A DNA stretch of 9,112 nt from an uncultured Selenomonadales bacterium (GTDB lineage: Bacteria > Bacillota_C > Negativicutes > Selenomonadales > Selenomonadaceae). The stretch is taken from positions 1 to 9,112 of the forward strand of contig CALGGX010000095.1 in NCBI GenBank assembly GCA_937916025.1. The letters run 5' to 3'. The notes under the pieces are model-generated. The model saw only the letters and a program-made list of their open reading frames with translations. It ran no database searches and was not told the DNA's origin. Shown piece by piece: positions 6,921 through 9,112 of this stretch; position 1 is the first letter of the stretch; each line of letters starts with the position of its first letter. The position numbers and the translations under genes were made by a program.

Positions 6921-6970
6921 CAACGGAGGCTTCAAGTCTTTCGCATGATAGCAGAGAAAAGCCTCCGTTG
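6921..6970 (+). promoter_or_regulatory. Structured leader hairpin before the HNH/Bro-N gene
   Basis: CAACGGAGGCTT (6921-6932) and AAGCCTCCGTTG (6959-6970) are perfect 12-base inverted repeats. Inside them a second helix can form between TCTTTCGC (6937-6944, one bulged C) and GCAGAGA (6951-6957), closed by a six-base ATGATA loop. No T-run follows, so it is not an intrinsic terminator. The 3' arm contains CCTCC, which could instead pair with the GGAGG of the ribosome binding site at 6984-6988. A translation switch is possible, but no known riboswitch class is recognised. Confidence 0.65.
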
Positions 6971-6996
6971 TCAAGTACAAAAGGGAGGACTGCTAT

Positions 6997-8304
6997 ATGA
7001 ACAAGAGTAGAAGTCAGCGGAGCGTAGAGCTCACGCCCGAGCTTGAAGCGGAAATCAGAGCGCGAACCAAAATTCGTCCCGACGAACCCGGCACCAACCC
7101 CGGCGATCCCGGCAACGGTCACGTCCTCGTCATCGACGAACAGAATCAGCGATTTGACGGCATCAATTTCCATAAGGATGGCGATTATTTTTGCAGATAT
7201 GCAAGGAAGAATAGCAAGACTAAAACTCGCTTTTTGCATCACGCCGTCTGGGAGTTTCACAATGGTGCCAAGCCCGAAGACTACGTCCTTCATCATGACC
7301 ATAAAGATGCGAATGGACATTGGGATACCACCTGCAACGACATCGAAAACATTTTGCTGATGACGCCCGCTGAACACAAATCTTGGCACTCGAAATACAA
7401 TCCGTTGTTTGAACTGGAATGTGCGCGGTGTCATAAAATTTTTCTCGCTAAGGCCAAAGTTACAAAGTATTGTTTGGACTGCGCTAGGCAAGTTAAAATT
7501 GATCGTAACAAAGCAGTATGGAATAAAAAACGTCAGTCGTTCAAAACTTTTGAAGAAAGCTCTAAAGATGTCGTTGTCGAGAACAAATTGGAAGAGCTTC
7601 CGCGCATATCAGGCTGGGGTGAAACTACGATTCGCTACTGTGTTTTCTGCAAACGTCCTTTTGAGGCACCTATTAACACGAACGTCACTATGTGCGGCAG
7701 ACCGGATTGCGCCGGTCAGCGTTTAATTCGAGCTCATGAACAAGCTATAGCGTTTATACATAAGGAAAGGGAGAAGCGTTTCAACGGCTTACTGAAATTC
7801 ACTTTTCGAAGGATGAAACAGAACATTCGTTGCCTGTTCATTGACGGAGAAATTTGGTTCATCGCTCGCGATGTAGCAGAGGCTCTCGGTTATAAAAATC
7901 CTTTGGAAGCTATTCGCGAACATGTCAAACCGAAACATAAAGGGGTGAGGGAAATGCTCACCCCTGGTGGAAAGCAAAAATTAATCATCATCGATGAGGC
8001 AGGGTTTTATCGTCTGTGCTTTACATCTAAGTTGCCTGAAGCGGAGGCGTTTACCGAATGGGTGACGAGCGTAGTTCTGCCGACTCTCCGAAAGTACGGA
8101 CGTTTTGTTATCTCCGATGAGACCGTCCCGCCCATTCCCTTGCCCGAAGGCACAACTCTTGAACTTGTTGATACCAACGATCAACCGTTCAGCTTTTCGA
8201 CCGACGAACGCGAGTTCATGCAAAAGTTCATTCCCGCCTACCGCCAAATGTCCGAAGACGACCGCGCCCTTCTCTCCGAGCTCATCGAGCGCAACCAAAA
8301 CTGA
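6997..8304 (+). CDS. HNH endonuclease, two Cys4 zinc knuckles and Bro-N domain fusion
   Basis: This 435-residue protein joins domains typical of phage and homing-type genes. An HNH nuclease spans about 62-131: LHHAVWEFHNG at 80-90, H99/H100 in VLHHDH, N118 in IENILLM, and H127/H131 in EHKSWH. Two zinc-binding Cys4 modules follow: C142-x2-C145-x13-C159-x2-C162 and C215-x2-C218-x14-C233-x4-C238. A Bro-N (BRO/antirepressor family) domain spans about 268-370, with GEIWFIARDVAEALGYKNP and AFTEWVTSVVLPTLRKYG. The tail is acidic and probably helical. The likely role is sequence-specific DNA cutting, with the zinc and Bro-N parts giving DNA binding; no target is known. AAGGGAGG (6981-6988) lies eight bases before the ATG. 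It sits between argB and argD, where it has no biosynthetic role, so I infer an inserted selfish gene. By hand count GC is about 62% near the N-terminus, 35-40% in the core and 55% near the C-terminus. Confidence 0.9.
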   Translation: MNKSRSQRSVELTPELEAEIRARTKIRPDEPGTNPGDPGNGHVLVIDEQNQRFDGINFHKDGDYFCRYARKNSKTKTRFLHHAVWEFHNGAKPEDYVLHHDHKDANGHWDTTCNDIENILLMTPAEHKSWHSKYNPLFELECARCHKIFLAKAKVTKYCLDCARQVKIDRNKAVWNKKRQSFKTFEESSKDVVVENKLEELPRISGWGETTIRYCVFCKRPFEAPINTNVTMCGRPDCAGQRLIRAHEQAIAFIHKEREKRFNGLLKFTFRRMKQNIRCLFIDGEIWFIARDVAEALGYKNPLEAIREHVKPKHKGVREMLTPGGKQKLIIIDEAGFYRLCFTSKLPEAEAFTEWVTSVVLPTLRKYGRFVISDETVPPIPLPEGTTLELVDTNDQPFSFSTDEREFMQKFIPAYRQMSEDDRALLSELIERNQN

Positions 8305-8332
8305 ATAAGACAGGGTGGGCGGGTCATAATAC

Positions 8333-8338
8333 AGGAGG
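8333..8338 (+). promoter_or_regulatory. Ribosome binding site fixing the argD start
   Basis: AGGAGG, a full Shine-Dalgarno match, lies seven bases before TTG at 8346. No ATG or GTG in frame is nearby, so this site decides the argD start. It falls in the 41-base gap after the HNH/Bro-N stop. That gap holds no terminator, so read-through from the inserted gene into argD is expected. Confidence 0.85.
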
Positions 8339-8345
8339 CATTTCA

Positions 8346-9112
8346 TTGAATAACACTGCTCAACAGATTGTCGATAGGGATCAAAAGGCTTATCTGCCCG
8401 TGTTCAATCGCTATAAACTCGTGATCGATCACGGCGAAGGTCCTTACGTTTTCTCCGTCGACGGCAAAAAATATATCGACTTTCTCGGCGGCATTGCCGT
8501 CAACGTGCTCGGTCACAATTACGCGCCGCTCGTCAAAGCGATCTCCGAGCAAGCCGCGCGGATCATTCACATCTCCAATCTGTATTACACGCAACCGCAG
8601 GCTGATGCCGCCGCAAAACTCGTCAAGCTCAGCGGACTCGATCGCGCGTTTTTCGGCAACTCCGGCGCAGAGGCGAATGAGGGCGCAATCAAAATCGCGC
8701 GGAAATACGCCCATCAATTCGATCCCGACAAATCGCAAATCATCACCGCACTCGACAGTTTTCATGGCAGAACGCTCGCGACGCTCACCGCAACCGGTCA
8801 GCCCAAGTATCACAAGGGCTTCGAGCCGCTTCCCGCCGCTTTCGATTATGTCCATTACAACGACATCGACGAGCTCGAGCGTTTGATGAGCGATAAGACA
8901 TGCGCGGTCATGCTCGAGACAATTCAAGGCGAGGGCGGCGTTTATCCGCCGAAGAATGATTATCTCAAACGCGTGCGCGAGCTCTGCAATAAACATCGCG
9001 CGTTGCTGATCCTCGACGAAATTCAATGCGGCATGGGGCGGAGCGGCAAATTCTTCGCTTACGAGAATTACGGCATCAAACCCGACATCGTCACGCTGGC
9101 GAAAGGACTCGC
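8346..9112 (+). CDS. argD: Acetylornithine aminotransferase, N-terminal part
   Basis: ArgD is a PLP-dependent class III aminotransferase that converts N-acetylglutamate semialdehyde and glutamate to N-acetylornithine and 2-oxoglutarate. The window holds about 255 of roughly 390-400 residues. Family blocks are YLPVFNRYKLVIDHGEGPYV near the start, KYIDFLGGIAVNVLGH, the phosphate-binding FFGNSGAEANEGAIKIAR, DSFHGRT, ETIQGEGGV and LILDEIQCGMGRSGKFFAYE with its PLP-contacting Asp. The PLP lysine is K253 in TLAKGL, just before the cut. The start is TTG at 8346, fixed by AGGAGG upstream. Related enzymes (ornithine or GABA aminotransferases) share these motifs; proximity to argJ and argB makes argD the best name. 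Its separation from argB by the HNH/Bro-N gene is unusual. Confidence 0.95.
   Translation, partial: MNNTAQQIVDRDQKAYLPVFNRYKLVIDHGEGPYVFSVDGKKYIDFLGGIAVNVLGHNYAPLVKAISEQAARIIHISNLYYTQPQADAAAKLVKLSGLDRAFFGNSGAEANEGAIKIARKYAHQFDPDKSQIITALDSFHGRTLATLTATGQPKYHKGFEPLPAAFDYVHYNDIDELERLMSDKTCAVMLETIQGEGGVYPPKNDYLKRVRELCNKHRALLILDEIQCGMGRSGKFFAYENYGIKPDIVTLAKGL

Noticed and set aside
6829..8304. IscB/IsrB-type element with guide RNA (HEARO-like)
   Set aside because: The protein has an HNH domain but no visible RuvC motifs, and its length and domain order differ. The leader hairpin alone is not evidence of a guide RNA.
6924..8339. GGAGGC at 6925-6930 and 8334-8339 as a target-site duplication around the HNH/Bro-N gene
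   Set aside because: The match is only six bases, the second copy is the argD ribosome binding site, and the first is part of the leader hairpin.
8343..9026. Minus-strand open frame of 227 codons opposite argD
   Set aside because: It is a shadow of argD, whose motifs are unambiguous.

Overview
The window looks like a metagenomic contig that joins DNA from two unrelated bacteria. The first 20 bases are not genomic: they match the 3' end of the Illumina TruSeq read-2 adapter.

Bases 21 to about 3273 look like a Bacteroidales (Prevotella-like) genome. The content is GC-rich (about 60-70% in hand-counted blocks). The replicative helicase tail is of Bacteroidetes type. A TAnnTTTG -7 box lies upstream of pheT, which has no Shine-Dalgarno sequence, as is usual in that phylum. 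This part holds the 3' end of dnaB, a complete pheT, and a tandem array of 7-bp units running away from the pheT stop.

From about 3274 to the end the signals change. There are strong AGGAGG-type ribosome binding sites, sigma70/sigmaA-type promoters with 17-bp spacers, TTG starts and roughly 50-55% GC. I read this as a Gram-positive-lineage genome, possibly Negativicutes, with moderate confidence. It holds a minus-strand gene for a membrane-anchored protein of unknown function, transcribed divergently from an arginine biosynthesis cluster: argJ, argB and argD (cut by the window end). ArgJ makes N-acetylglutamate by recycling acetyl groups from N-acetylornithine, ArgB phosphorylates it, and ArgD transaminates the later semialdehyde. 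argC, the step between ArgB and ArgD, is not in the window.

The most unusual part is 6829-8345, between argB and argD. A gene with its own promoter and a structured leader encodes a 435-residue fusion: an HNH nuclease domain, two Cys4 zinc knuckles and a phage-type Bro-N domain. It looks like a mobile or homing-type gene lodged in a biosynthetic operon. A second oddity is ArgB, which carries a roughly 105-residue N-terminal extension containing an internal helical repeat.

The main caution is that the join near 3273 is probably an assembly or library chimera. Gene order across it should not be used as biological evidence.
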